This document shows positions 1 through 8,905 of a DNA stretch of 10,415 bases, piece by piece (the stretch's first letter is position 1; every line of letters begins with the position of its first letter). A program made the position numbers and the translations under genes. The stretch is from contig JALNQF010000949.1 of the NCBI GenBank assembly GCA_028456385.1, positions 1-10,415 on the forward strand. The letters are read 5' to 3'. The notes under the pieces were generated by a model. It worked only from the letters and a program-made list of their open reading frames with translations. It was not told the origin of the DNA and ran no database searches. This stretch comes from Ophiosphaerella korrae (lineage: Eukaryota; Ascomycota; Dothideomycetes; Pleosporales; Phaeosphaeriaceae).

Positions 1-631
1 TAAATTCCTAGAGCTTAAAAAAGGCTCTAATTAACTAATAATACCTATTAGGTAGTAGTAGTAGTAGCTAAAGTTAAGGAAGTTAACTATTTTTAGAGTT
101 AAAATCGTTATTTATAGAGTATAGAGCTAAGGTTTTTACTAATTTTAGTATAAAATTAAGACTTACGCAACTTCTATATATAAAATATATTAACTATTAA
201 CTCTTTTCTACTACCTTTACTCTACGCTAATAAAATTAAACCTAAAAGTATTTACACCTAGTATAAGAGAAAGAAAAGTTAAGACTACTAAGTAACTTAA
301 TAGCGCTAGATCTCTATATAAGTACCTACTACAAATATAAGCTTTATAATAAGTAGGTTTATTAATATAAGAGACTAAGTAAGTATAATATTTATAAGTA
401 TTAGAAGGTAAGTAGCGTAAAGTAGCCTTAGCTAGGAATTTAGTAGCTAGTTATAAATTCTATAATAGTAAACTAGACCTATACGTAACTAGTTATAAGG
501 GAGCGTAGTAGTTATAGCTATAGTAGTAAGAGTAAGCCCTAACCTAAAAAGAATCCTACGCTTACTAGCTAAAGTAAACTACTCCTACTATTTTTACGCT
601 ATAATTTAGCTTAGCTAGTAGTAAAGTTTTT
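1..631. other. Gene-free AT-rich stretch
   Basis: I see no domain, LTR edge or RNA gene here. The minus-strand register of outer Pol can be followed only a little below 632 and then fills with stops. A purine run at 263-277 lies on the plus strand, the wrong strand for this element's polypurine tract. The stretch is probably the outer element's 3' untranslated region or part of its 3' LTR. Confidence 0.5.
52..67. repeat. Short (GTA)n tract
   Basis: Five GTA units plus one base stand here. A (CAG/CTG)-type run converted by RIP could leave this, but that is a guess. No other role is visible. Confidence 0.5.
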
Positions 632-772
632 AATTGCGCCTTAGAAGGCCTTTTTACGCCTACTAATAGCTAAAGTACTTTACTAGGTTATGTCTTTATT
701 AAGGCTTTATTTTAGGTATATAGTTAGTATTTTAAGCTTTTCTAAGTAGTTCTAATAAAAGTTAAAGGTAGT
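632..772. repeat. Tandem duplication, left unit (141 bp)
   Basis: This unit runs from aattgcgccttagaagg to gttaaaggtagt and is followed at once by a diverged second copy starting aattacgcc. On the minus strand it encodes the C-terminal end of outer Pol, repeating TFNFY-NYLEK and SLNKDIT. Its length is a multiple of three, so the duplication is in frame. Confidence 0.85.
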
Positions 773-922
773 AATTACGCCTTATAAAGGGCTTTTTTAT
801 ACCTATTAGTAAGTTAAAGTACTTTAATAGGTTTCGTCTTTATTAAGGCTCTATTTTTTAGGTATATATAAAGTTAGTAGTTTAGCTTTCTCTAGGTAGT
901 TCTAGTAAAAGTTAAAGGTAGC
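773..922. repeat. Tandem duplication, right unit (150 bp)
   Basis: This second direct copy is 150 bp, nine more than its neighbour, mainly through small indels around the ctatttttta/ggtatatata stretch. Shared blocks include taaagtacttta, tctttattaaggct and agttaaaggtag. It overlaps the end of the chromodomain and is probably the original, because it is the copy joined to that domain. Confidence 0.85.
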
Positions 923-1057
923 TTTATATTTTATAAATTCTTCTACTAGCTCCTATATAAGTTTATTATAGCTAGTCTAGTAGACTAAGTAGTACTATCC
1001 TACGTATTTTCTACGCTCTTTAAAGCGTACGTCTAAGATAGCTTCTACTAGGTATTC
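895..1057 (-). other. pol: Chromodomain of outer Pol
   Basis: The reading EYLVEAILDVRFKERRKYVG then YYLVY-T-Y matches the start (Y-VE-ILD), the variable loop and the second strand (YLVKW-GY) of chromovirus chromodomains, with His/Trp turned to Tyr/stop. It leads directly into the first unit of the tandem duplication at 773-922. It differs clearly from the inner element's chromodomain. Confidence 0.85.
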
Positions 1058-2671
1058 TTTATATACGCTACTAGTTTCTTTATTAGTAATAATAATAGAG
1101 ATTAGCTATAGTAGGTCTTAATCTAGTAGAAGCTTCTAATCTCTAGGGCGTAAGAGTTTTAAGGAAAAGACTAAGAATACGCCTTTACTTAGTATCTCTT
1201 AGAGTAGTACTAGCTTATATACTCTACTATTATAGATAACTCTCTAAATAAAGTATAGGCTTACTTATTAGTAGTCTAATTTTAGAGTTAGCTAAGTAGT
1301 TCTCTAATTAGATATACTAATATAGGCTTAGTTACTAACTTTATATACTAGTTTACTTTAGTAAGAGGTATTAGCTTAATCTACTTACTTTTATTATACC
1401 TAGAGTATTTTTTCTTTAAAGTAGGCTACTAAGTTACTATAAGTATTAAGTAGCTTATTAGCTCTTATATATTAGTTATATTAGGCTAGGTTTAGTTAAT
1501 CTTTATTGTTTTTACTAAAGTATATACTACTATAGAGGTAATACCCTAGATCTATAGGTAATAAAGTTATCTTAATAGATATATTAATAGTATTATTTAC
1601 TTAGAACTTAGCTATATATAGCTAAGCTACTTAGTTATCTTATATATAGTTAATATATTACTTTAGAAAGATCTCTAGAGCTTTATTTACTTACTTAGTT
1701 TAGCTATTTGTTTTTAAGTAGTAAGTAGTTAAAAGCTTTTATATAATATAGAAGCGTTTATATATATAGTACTAAAATTAGCTAATAAAAGTTATTTCTC
1801 TATTAGATATAATATTTATTAAGACTCTATAAAGCTTAAAAATAGATATAAAATATTAGGTAGCTTCTTTAGGTTTTAAAGACTTATAAGAGAAGAAATA
1901 GTATCTTTTTATAAAGTAGTAGTAAATTACTAAGATATATTTATAAATCTAGCTACTATTTTTACTAGCTAGTAAAGCTTAAATATAGTCTACTAAGATA
2001 TTAGTCTAGAGTATATAAGAAATTAGTATAGGTTAGAAGTAACTAAGTTTACTATCTTATAAGTTCTTTATATAGTAGTAGATTAGGTATATATTATAAA
2101 ATTACTTAATAGCTTAAAGTATCTTAAGCTAATAATAGTACTTATATATTAAATATAGAGTACTATAAAGGTTTTAATAGCTTACTAACTAATAGTTATA
2201 GTATAAATTAAATATTTAGTAGTATAGATAGGTATTTAGAGAGATATATAGACGCGTTTTATAAATATAAAAGTACTTTTCTTTTTCTAATCTAATAAAG
2301 CTAATATTAGTATATAAAAAGTAGTATCTTACTTTATAGAAGGCTTTTAATAGTTTTTATTATCTACTATCTATAGTAGTAAATATAGCTTAGGCTATAT
2401 AGTCTTCTAAGTATATTATATCTAGTAATTCTTCTATTAGGCGTAAGTTAACAATATATAGTAAGAGTTCTAGGTCTAGTTCTCTATTATAAAGTAGTAG
2501 AGAATCTTCTAGTAGGTTTACTAATTTAGGTTTTATTCTTATAATATAGTAAAGGTAAGTATATACTATAGTAGCTTATTCTAGTATAAATCTATCTAGC
2601 TTTTATAAGTCTATAAGGCTTAGAGTATAAATTACTATATTTAGTATAGGTTTTATACTTAGGGCTAAAAC
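895..2671 (-). pseudogene. pol: Outer element Pol, integrase and chromodomain
   Basis: The minus strand reads in one unshifted register for about 1.7 kb. After a spacer, the zinc-binding domain lies at about 2230-2075 (YYNY and NIYLIYY, with His and Cys turned to Tyr). The DDE core follows: TNILVDYI with the first Asp intact at 1988-1990; ISN-REITF, where the second Asp reads Asn (1802-1804); and T-YYLKTNSQTK, where the catalytic Glu reads Lys (1694-1696). The C-terminal part includes KLDY and a KLLRPRD block near 1145. A chromodomain follows at about 1057-895: EYLVEAILD-RFKERRK-VG-YYLV. The absence of indels contrasts with the inner pol. Stops are those expected from RIP of CAA, CAG, CGA and TGG. 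Confidence 0.9.
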
Positions 2672-2676
2672 TTAAG
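2672..2676. repeat. Target-site duplication, left copy (TTAAG)
   Basis: These five bases directly outside the left LTR are identical to the five directly outside the right LTR. Five bp is the usual duplication length for Ty3/gypsy integrase. The site falls in the outer element's pol gene, just after its RNase H domain. Confidence 0.92.
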
Positions 2677-3091
2677 TATTAAGACCTTAGAACTAAGTAA
2701 AAGTAATAAGAGTAAGTAGGCTTCTATAAAATAGGCGAGGTTAATAAATAAGTTAGTTACTTAACTTAATTAATAGTTAGCTCTTATTAGAGTATTACAA
2801 GGTATATAAGTATTAATAAGTAGATAAGAATCTAATTAAAGTATTAGTTATAATACTCTATTAAGATAAGAAGTAAAGAAGAGATTAAATATAATAGTCT
2901 ATAAAGGTCTATTAACGTTCCTATATACTTACTATCTAGTATTTATTCCTAAGCGCTTACTCTAGAGTATTTACTCTAGAGCGTTCGCTCTAGAGTATTT
3001 ACTACTAAATAGTTATATATTCTACTACGCTATATTACTTAGCCTAATTACGTATAATATAATAGCTTACCTACTACTTAGTATTATAATA
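2677..3091 (-). repeat. Left LTR (3' LTR of the inner element)
   Basis: This 415-bp direct repeat pairs base for base with 8906-9320 at a constant offset of 6229. Because the element reads on the minus strand, this is its 3' LTR. By eye the copies are about 90 per cent identical and most differences are C/T or G/A transitions, as expected of two copies mutated by RIP independently. A 14-bp minisatellite lies at 2939-3008. The outer edge abuts TTAAG and the inner edge abuts the polypurine tract. Confidence 0.95.
2939..3008. repeat. 14-bp minisatellite in the left LTR
   Basis: Five 14-bp units stand head to tail, with starts at 2939, 2953, 2967, 2981 and 2995. A typical unit is gcgcttactctaga; variants differ by CG/TA changes at the front and by cctaa/ctaga at the end. 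The same array is in the other LTR with a different order of variants. Confidence 0.85.
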
Positions 3092-3107
3092 CTATTCCCC
3101 TTTCTTA
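3092..3107 (-). promoter_or_regulatory. Polypurine tract of the inner element
   Basis: The plus strand reads ctattcccctttctta immediately inside the left LTR; on the minus strand this is a purine run (aagaaagggg) ending a few bases before the 3' LTR. That is the position and composition of the primer for plus-strand DNA synthesis, and it agrees with the minus-strand reading of all domains. The run of four C is one of few in the window and survived because CpC is a poor RIP target. Confidence 0.75.
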
Positions 3108-3149
3108 CGCTAGGTCTATCCTTAAGCCTAGCTTTCTATTAACTAGGTT

Positions 3150-3680
3150 TAGCTTATAAGTAGTTTACCCTACTTTCTAGTTAAAAACTATCTTACTATA
3201 ATATTACTTCTCTCTTAGTCTTATAAACTTTATCTCTTATTAGAAATCTTTACTATAAACTATATTTCTAAAACACCTTATCTATATTATTCTCTTTTAA
3301 GTATTCTTTATTTTATTTTACTAGATTTTACTCTAAAGTATACTAAGTATACTTATATAGGGCGTCCCTATATTAGTATAACTTAAGAGTTTCTTAATAA
3401 AACTTATAAAAAGTTCTATAAAAAAGTTAATAATAATAAAAAACTTCTTACTATTATTATTACTTATTTACTACGTAATAAGAAAATATTAAAATTTACT
3501 AAAGAGTGTACTTATTATAAAGCCTAATACCTAGCGTTAGAATTAGAGTAAGAAGGTAATAAAGTCTTAGCGTAAGTTCTTAACTATTCTACTACTTCTA
3601 TTAATATTACCTCTTTTCCTACTATCTAGTCTACTATTAGCTTATTAGATAATTTTATTATTACTAATAGCTCTTTATAA
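3150..3680 (+). pseudogene. Possible antisense ORF between chromodomain and polypurine tract
   Basis: One plus-strand register stays open for about 176 codons with only about six stops, all TAA or TAG (for example TAA at 3384 and 3525) and each explicable as a RIP-mutated Gln codon. The opposite strand over the same bases has many more stops, and the one other plus-strand register I read is also worse. The reading has mixed, protein-like composition: a Pro- and Tyr-containing N-terminal part, a Lys/Asn-rich helix near 3393-3470, YLALELE-EGNKVLA near 3530-3575, and a Ser/Thr-rich tail. I do not recognise the protein. Start and stop codons cannot be fixed, and the far end may overlap pol. Antisense extra ORFs in this position are known from some fungal and plant LTR elements (Boty of Botrytis, from memory). 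It could still be chance in a biased sequence. Confidence 0.45.
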
Positions 3681-3789
3681 GCTCTATATAGTTAGGCTTA
3701 TTATTAAACTTTTTACTACTAATATATTTATTATATCCTAGCTATAGCTTTATATATCCTATATATCCTAGTATATAGTACTTATTTTT

Positions 3790-3965
3790 TACTTTTTTAA
3801 GTATCTACTAATAATTCTATAGATTAGCTTTAGGTTCCTATATATTTTTACTTACTAAGTAGCCTTTCTATTTTACTAGCTACTCTTAGAGAAACTATAT
3901 ACTTTAGAAGGCGTTACGTCCTATTTCTTAATATCTTTATAGGTCTTTAACTTTAAACTTATTAT
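3790..3965 (-). other. pol: Chromodomain at the C terminus of inner Pol
   Basis: Chromodomains bind methylated histone H3 and steer chromovirus integrase to heterochromatin. At 3841-3879 the minus strand reads LVK-KGYLVSKNI, the LVKWKGY...ENTW core of the family with Trp codons turned to TAG; EP follows and then a short helical stretch L-N----ILKKV. The aromatic cage residues cannot all be judged after RIP. A chromodomain fits an element found in an AT-rich repeat block. Confidence 0.85.
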
Positions 3966-3989
3966 CTTCTTCTTTCTAATATTAGAATT

Positions 3990-5210
3990 ATTACTATACT
4001 AGTATTTTTAGCTTAGCTAGTTCTAGTAAGCTTATATAGAACTTAAGGTATACTTTAGTATCTTTAGGTAGTTCTAGTGTTTTTGTAACTAGCTTATTAT
4101 CTTATTTAACTAAAAATAGTCTAACCTTAACGTAGTCTAGTCCTTTACTAAGCTACTTTATCTATAGATTCTTTATATAAAGATACGCTTTATCTCTTTT
4201 TTTTAGCTAAAGTACTATTTTTTATTTTCTATTAATATATAAAATACTTTATTTCTAAGCTTTTTTTAGTTTCTATCTTATCTTATTATAGAGTTCTTAT
4301 ATATCTTTAACTCTAACTAATACTACTTCTATCTTAGGTCCTAGTAGTATTCTTTTAAATAAATTAGGGTATATCTTATAGTTTATAAAATATAGTATTT
4401 TACTTATTACTTTTAAGTACTTGTTATTATAAGCTAATTGTACTATAAGTAATAGTAATACCTAATTATTTTACTTCTAATTACTATAAATCCTTAGGTA
4501 TATCTTTAACGTTCTATTAGACTATTCTATTTATCTATCTATATATAGATAATAGGCTATTAATAGCTTTCTTTTTATTTCTATTACTATAAGTAGCGTT
4601 ATCTAGTAATTAGACGTAAAAAGCTTATCTCTATACTAATAATACTCTTTTGTATCCTATATCTCTATATTAGTAAGTCTAGTAGTAATTATCTTAGCTA
4701 ATCTACTATATAATTACTTTAGAATTTCTCTATCTTAGCGTATTTTATAAATTAGTCTATAATTACTATTATTATATTATATTCTATTCCTATTACTAGG
4801 TTTTTTAACGTTAGTAGTCTTATAATAAAGTCTATTGCAATATCTATCTATAGTTCTTCTAGTATCTTAATTACTTATATTTCTCTATAAAGTGTATATA
4901 TCTTGTATTTATTTTTCTAGTAATCTACGTATTCTTTAATAAACTACGTTACTTTCTCCTTTATTTTACTAAATCTATAGTTTCTCTAGATTAGTTTTAT
5001 AGTTTATATAATCTCTAGGTACTTATATACTAGATTATTAATTTCTTATTCTTTTACTAGTTATATATTTAGTACTAGGTATCTTTATCTATTATCTTGT
5101 AGTATAGCTTCTTTTACTACTTATTTCTTTCTTATAATGTTATATCTTTAGCTAAGTATATCTACTTAGCTATTTTTCTTACTTAGTACGTACTAAATCT
5201 TAAATTTATA
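3990..5210 (-). other. pol: Integrase of inner Pol (zinc domain and DDE core)
   Basis: This would insert element DNA into the genome. The zinc-binding end reads KEYVDY with the Cys codons at 4929-4931 and 4920-4922 turned to Tyr. The core begins I--LEEL-IDIAIDFI-RL, with the first catalytic Asp intact at 4830-4832. The second, in the IIS-D-R block at 4621-4640, has lost one base of its codon, which shifts the frame. The third, Glu in the block AYHPxTDGQTE, is readable at 4525-4527 and intact. The C-terminal GPY/F-like region (K-RLFLV) is near 4110. Both the base changes and the indel would abolish activity. Confidence 0.9.
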
Positions 5211-5219
5211 CTATCCTAG

Positions 5220-5700
5220 TAGCTCTAACTATTATATCTACTTATCTTTTAACTTCTTACTTATTATAAAGTATATTAGGTTCTTGTAATCTATCTTTAT
5301 AATTACTCCTACTACGTTTTTAGTATACGCTTTCTAATACTTAAGTATATTAACTATTATAAGTAGCTCTTTATTATATATATTATATCTTTCTTCTTAT
5401 TCTATAAACTTCCGTAAATAGTATATAATTAGATACTACTTCTCTTTATACTTTTGTAGCGCTATTACTCTATAAGCTAGATTAGATATATTAGTCTTAA
5501 TAACTAGGGTCTTGTTACTATAAAATTGTTTTAGAACTAGTAGAATAATATAGGCTTACTTAAGTTCTTTATATACTTATTTCTACTTTACTTTCTATTC
5601 TTATAATATATCTTTTTTTATAAGCTTTATAAGTAGTAGTACTTTCTTAGAAAATCTTTCTATAAAGTATTAGTTAAAGTTAATAAATCTTAGGAATAAT
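5220..5700 (-). other. pol: RNase H domain of inner Pol
   Basis: This domain would degrade the RNA of the RNA/DNA hybrid. Readable landmarks are the VKDV-LFLRFINFN connection near 5680, the KTNIS block at 5484-5500 (Lys-Thr-Asp-Ala-Ser in the family, with the first catalytic Asp now Asn), the EERYNIYNKELL block with its Glu codons kept near 5380, and K-DYKNL-YF near 5270 (His of the family read as Tyr). The stops I translated are TAA/TAG at Gln or Trp positions. It ends near VDILS at about 5170 (A-DALSRR in relatives). Confidence 0.9.
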
Positions 5701-5719
5701 TATACGTCTTTAACTATCT

Positions 5720-6400
5720 TAGGTTCTTTCTATTCTTCTACTACTTTAATCTTTTCTTAGCTTATCTTAACTTTGTTAATACCTATTATATATCTTAGAA
5801 ACTCTACTTCTATCTTATACTATTTGTATTTTCTAGCTTTAGTTGTAGGTTATATTAGTCTAAGTACTATAGTACTATTATTACTTACTCTATATACTCG
5901 CCTTCTTCTTTAGAATATATTAGTATATTATCTAAGTATTCTTGTAATATATTATTAATTAGTCTTTAGAACGTTACTAGTTTATTTGTTAGTCTAAAGA
6001 GTATTACTATATACTTATAATATCTATAGTATGTTTAGAACACTCTCTTTTACTCTTTACTTACTTTAATTTATATTAGATAGTATCTATCCTTTAGGTC
6101 TAGCTTTGTAAAAATCTTTACTCTACTTAGCTTATCTTAGAGTTTATCTATATTTAGTAGTAAGTATTAGTCTTTTACTATAATATTGTTTAGTTTTTAG
6201 TAGTCTACGTATATCCTTAGTAGTTTTTTCTTCTTAAGTATAAAGAAGATTAGAAATCTTACTAATAATAAGGATTTTTATATATATCCTTTCTTTAAGT
6301 TATTATTTAGTCTTTTTTAGAGTATTACTAATTTACTCTCTATTAATTAATAAATTAGCCTAAAAGGTAGCTCTTTTCTTTCTTATAACTTAATTATATA
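5720..6400 (-). other. pol: Reverse transcriptase domain of inner Pol, with deletion in the catalytic loop
   Basis: This domain would copy element RNA into DNA. Readable blocks in order are the KELPF--IY-L start, YVDY-KLNNIIVKD near 6200, motif A FTKLDLKDRYYLI with its catalytic Asp codon intact at 6098-6100, then TF-RLINNILQEYLDN-ILIYS with motif C at 5921-5938. In other gypsy RTs about eight more residues separate EYLD from the YLDD of motif C. Here the two are merged into one YLD, a probable 24-bp in-frame deletion between short repeats. The second Asp of YLDD reads Asn (AAT). The outer element at 10230-10300 keeps the normal spacing. The block after motif C (EVEFL-YI) is present but one base out of register. 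Confidence 0.92.
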
Positions 6401-6679
6401 GTCTTAAGGTTAGTACTTAAGTAATACTAGTATATCTATCTCTTCTACAAATAAGTAGCTAAACTTCTTATACTATTCTAAGATCTTAAAAGTTATATAT
6501 TATTTTTCTACTCTTACTTTTTAGCTTAGCGCTCTACTAGTACTTATAGAAGTACTTATTCTCTCTTAACAAGTTACTATTAAAGCTACTATCTTATATA
6601 GTACTATTTTATTTACTATTAAACGCTACTAATATATAGGCTTAGATCTACGTACGTCTTTATAGTTATTAAATAAAAG

Positions 6680-7021
6680 GTTCTAGTTTTTCTAATTAAC
6701 TTTAGGATTAAACTCTTATAGCTATAGGAGTCTTAGTATAATATCTTTATTAGCTAAAACTAATACGTCTTAGGTAATCCTTATAGTATATCCTTAAATA
6801 ATAATCTCTATAGTTACTTTGTTACTAACTATTAGGTTTCTTAGTATTAGTTATCTATTTATAATATAGATTAGATATAGTATCCTTTTTACTTATAGTT
6901 AGAGTCTTACTTATTCTACTACTTTAGGTATAATTAGGTTTATAAATAACCCTAAATCTACTTATACTTTTATTTTTTATTTTTTTATCTTTACTAGGAG
7001 TTTAATAGGTCTCTTAGTGTA
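6680..7021 (-). other. pol: Aspartic protease domain of inner Pol
   Basis: This retropepsin domain would cleave the Gag-Pol polyprotein. The active-site triplet is at 6950-6958 and reads Asp-Leu-Gly, the Asp-Ser-Gly of the family with TCA turned to TTA; it is preceded by VQV-like and followed by FIN-like residues, as in gypsy proteases. The usual end block DIILRL--L-EFNPK-NW is readable near 6690-6745, where Gly reads as Arg and Trp as a stop. The domain lies in the same register as the RT that follows. The N-terminal limit against Gag is uncertain. Confidence 0.75.
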
Positions 7022-8760
7022 AATAGCGTTATAGCTTCTAGATATATATCTAGTATTAGCTATTTACCTAAAAAAGACTTAATATTATAATCTTTATTTA
7101 TCTTTTACTAGAATCCTTAGAGTATCTTAATCTCTCTATATTATTTATACTTTTCTAGCGTATAGGTTTACTAGATTATATTAATATATTAGTTGTTTAC
7201 AAGTATCTTACTTATATTTACTTTTTCTTTAGTTATCTCTAGAAAGTACTTAGCTTCTTACTTATTCTATAGGTATTATTTATATATTATCTTTATATAC
7301 TATTCTTAGTTCTATTTATATCTAGATCTCCTATAAGGGAAATATCTAGATCCTATTTTATTAGAGTAGTAGGTAAAGTAGTTATTATAGTAATATCTTA
7401 TCTATAAAAGTAGTAGGTAGTTAAAGTTATATAAGTATAGCTAGTATAATAATTCTTGTATTAATTCTAGATCTATATTAATTAGCGCCTAATTATTATT
7501 TATATATAATAATTTATATTCTTAGGTTTACTCTACTTAGTATTTTTTATCTTACTATTTTTTTACTAAGTAGTAGCTATCTACTAGTCTCTAGATTTCT
7601 TTTATAAATCTATCTTATACTTTAGCGTTCTAGGTACTATTCTATATTTAGATATTTTAAGCTCTTAGTTTTCTTTTTTATTCTTGTTCTAGGCTATATA
7701 TACTTACTTTCCTAGATATAGCGTTATCTTATACTTATACTTTACTCTTCTTTAGTATAGCTAAAAGTATTCTAAGGTATCTATCTTAGCTTACTTCTAC
7801 TTTAGCTAATACCTTTTTACGTAGCTTTATACTCTTAGTAGTATATTTATAGCTTCTACTTTATTATCTATTATAAGGTTAGTTAGTATTATAGGAATCT
7901 TATAGTAGTTATATCTCTTACTTATATTTTACTACTAGAGGTTTATAGTCTTGTAATCTCTCTTTTTTTAGCTTCTTTTAAGGATTACTTCCTATTCTTC
8001 TTCTCTATTATTATCTTACCTCTTAAGTATATTAATTTATTATATAATCTTGTTCTTTACTTAGTAATTTTTTACTAGGTACTCTATTTTACTATACTTA
8101 TAGTATTTTTAGCTTTTTACTCTCTTAGAGTTCTTATAGTAATAGTATTCTTATTTTCTTAGGTTTATATTATTAATATATATCTTCTCTAGCCTAAAGT
8201 ATTTATAGCTACTCTAAACTTAGTTTTTCTTGTATTTACGTTAGTACTTATACTTAGATTTATACTTCTTACTTTCTATACGTAGTACTTTACTATTCTT
8301 AGCTTCTACTATATATTTATATATATAGTTATTAACTTAAATTACTTCTTCTATTAGGTTTTCTAATGTCTTAATTATAGCTCTACTACGTATTAGCTTT
8401 CTTTAAATATTACTCTTAAGTTCTTATTAAAATATCTTTATTAATAACTTATTATTCTATTCTATTTATATCGCGTAGCTTTAGAACTTTTTAGTATAGT
8501 CTACTACTACCTTGTATTATTATAGCTACTATATCGCGTACTCTACTACTACTATCTTGTGTACTAGTAGAAAGGCTTATTATACTTTGTCTTTAAACTT
8601 AATCTATTCTTTAAATATCTTGTTGTAGTTATTATTGTTATTATTAAGGTATTTTTTAAGGTATAGCGTAACCTATTTCTCTACCTTACTTATTATATAA
8701 GATAATATAAGTATAGCTCTATTTTTATCCTAAACTTAGTCTACTTTAAAAAAAAGATTA
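7022..8760 (-). pseudogene. gag: Inner element Gag, RIP-inactivated
   Basis: Gag is the capsid and nucleocapsid protein that packages the retrotransposon RNA. Between about 8720 and 8320 the minus strand reads as a retrotransposon capsid domain, with YAI-I-W-N followed by L--KIF--ELKSNI about 20 residues on. At 8064-8105 there is a CCHC zinc knuckle in which all three Cys and the His read as Tyr and the Gly as Glu, each a single RIP transition. Both lie in the same codon register, and most stops are TAA/TAG at likely Gln or Trp positions. From about 7835 the readable register shifts by one and continues, Gln-rich and without a domain I know, to the protease, which lies in a third register. 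That roughly 1-kb knuckle-to-protease stretch is long for the family. The start codon is lost, so the 5' limit is approximate. It follows the right LTR and precedes pol. Confidence 0.8.
8064..8105 (-). other. gag: CCHC zinc knuckle of inner Gag, all ligands mutated
   Basis: The 14 codons fit the C-x2-C-x4-H-x4-C nucleocapsid knuckle exactly in spacing, but read Y-x2-Y-x4-Y-x4-Y. TGC/TGT to TAC/TAT and CAC to TAC are the changes expected from RIP at TpG and CpA. The conserved Gly before the His reads GAG (Glu). The motif can no longer bind zinc. Confidence 0.8.
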
Positions 8761-8905
8761 AGTTATAAGATCTATAGCTTAAGCTTATTTTATTCTCTAT
8801 AGTAGAAGTCTAGCTAAGTAACTTTAGAAGTAGTAGTATAAGTTACTCCTATACGCTAGTTATCTATATTTATTAACGTATTACTTATCTTAAAAGTATT
8901 TAATA
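8761..8905 (-). other. Inner element leader (5' untranslated region)
   Basis: This is the stretch between the right LTR and the readable start of Gag, equivalent to the leader with the primer-binding site. On the minus strand the bases after the LTR read tattaaatacttttaag; I could not match them to a tRNA 3' end, perhaps because RIP changed the TGG that such sites begin with. Confidence 0.5.

Larger units (their letters stand above)
1..2671 (-). mobile_element. Outer Ty3/gypsy chromovirus, 3' part
   Basis: This stretch holds the integrase, chromodomain and C-terminal repeat region of a second gypsy element, distinct in sequence from the inner one and read on the same strand. It joins 9326-10310 in frame once the inner element and one TTAAG copy are removed. 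I find no LTR edge or polypurine tract in it, so the 3' LTR is either beyond base 1 or unrecognisable. Confidence 0.85.
3790..7021 (-). pseudogene. pol: Inner element Pol polyprotein, RIP-inactivated and frameshifted
   Basis: Pol supplies the enzymes for replication and integration. Reading leftwards: aspartic protease, reverse transcriptase, RNase H, zinc-binding and DDE integrase, then a chromodomain at the C terminus. Three codon registers are needed. Protease and RT share one; an apparent 1-bp loss near 5829-5834, just after the RT core, moves to the next, which carries RNase H and the first half of integrase; a 1-bp loss between 4634 and 4635, in the second catalytic Asp codon of integrase, moves to the third, which carries the rest and the chromodomain. 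Stops are almost all TAA/TAG at Gln or Trp positions. Pol is offset by one base from the readable end of Gag, which fits the -1 frameshift of many gypsy elements but could also be an indel. Confidence 0.92.

Noticed and set aside
263..277. Purine run as polypurine tract of the outer element
   Set aside because: It is on the plus strand, while the outer element reads on the minus strand, and no LTR-like edge follows.
2939..3008. CRISPR-like array
   Set aside because: The 14-bp units are contiguous with no spacers and lie inside an LTR.
8880..8905. tRNA primer-binding site next to the right LTR
   Set aside because: The expected position was inspected on the minus strand but no match to a tRNA 3' end could be defended after RIP.
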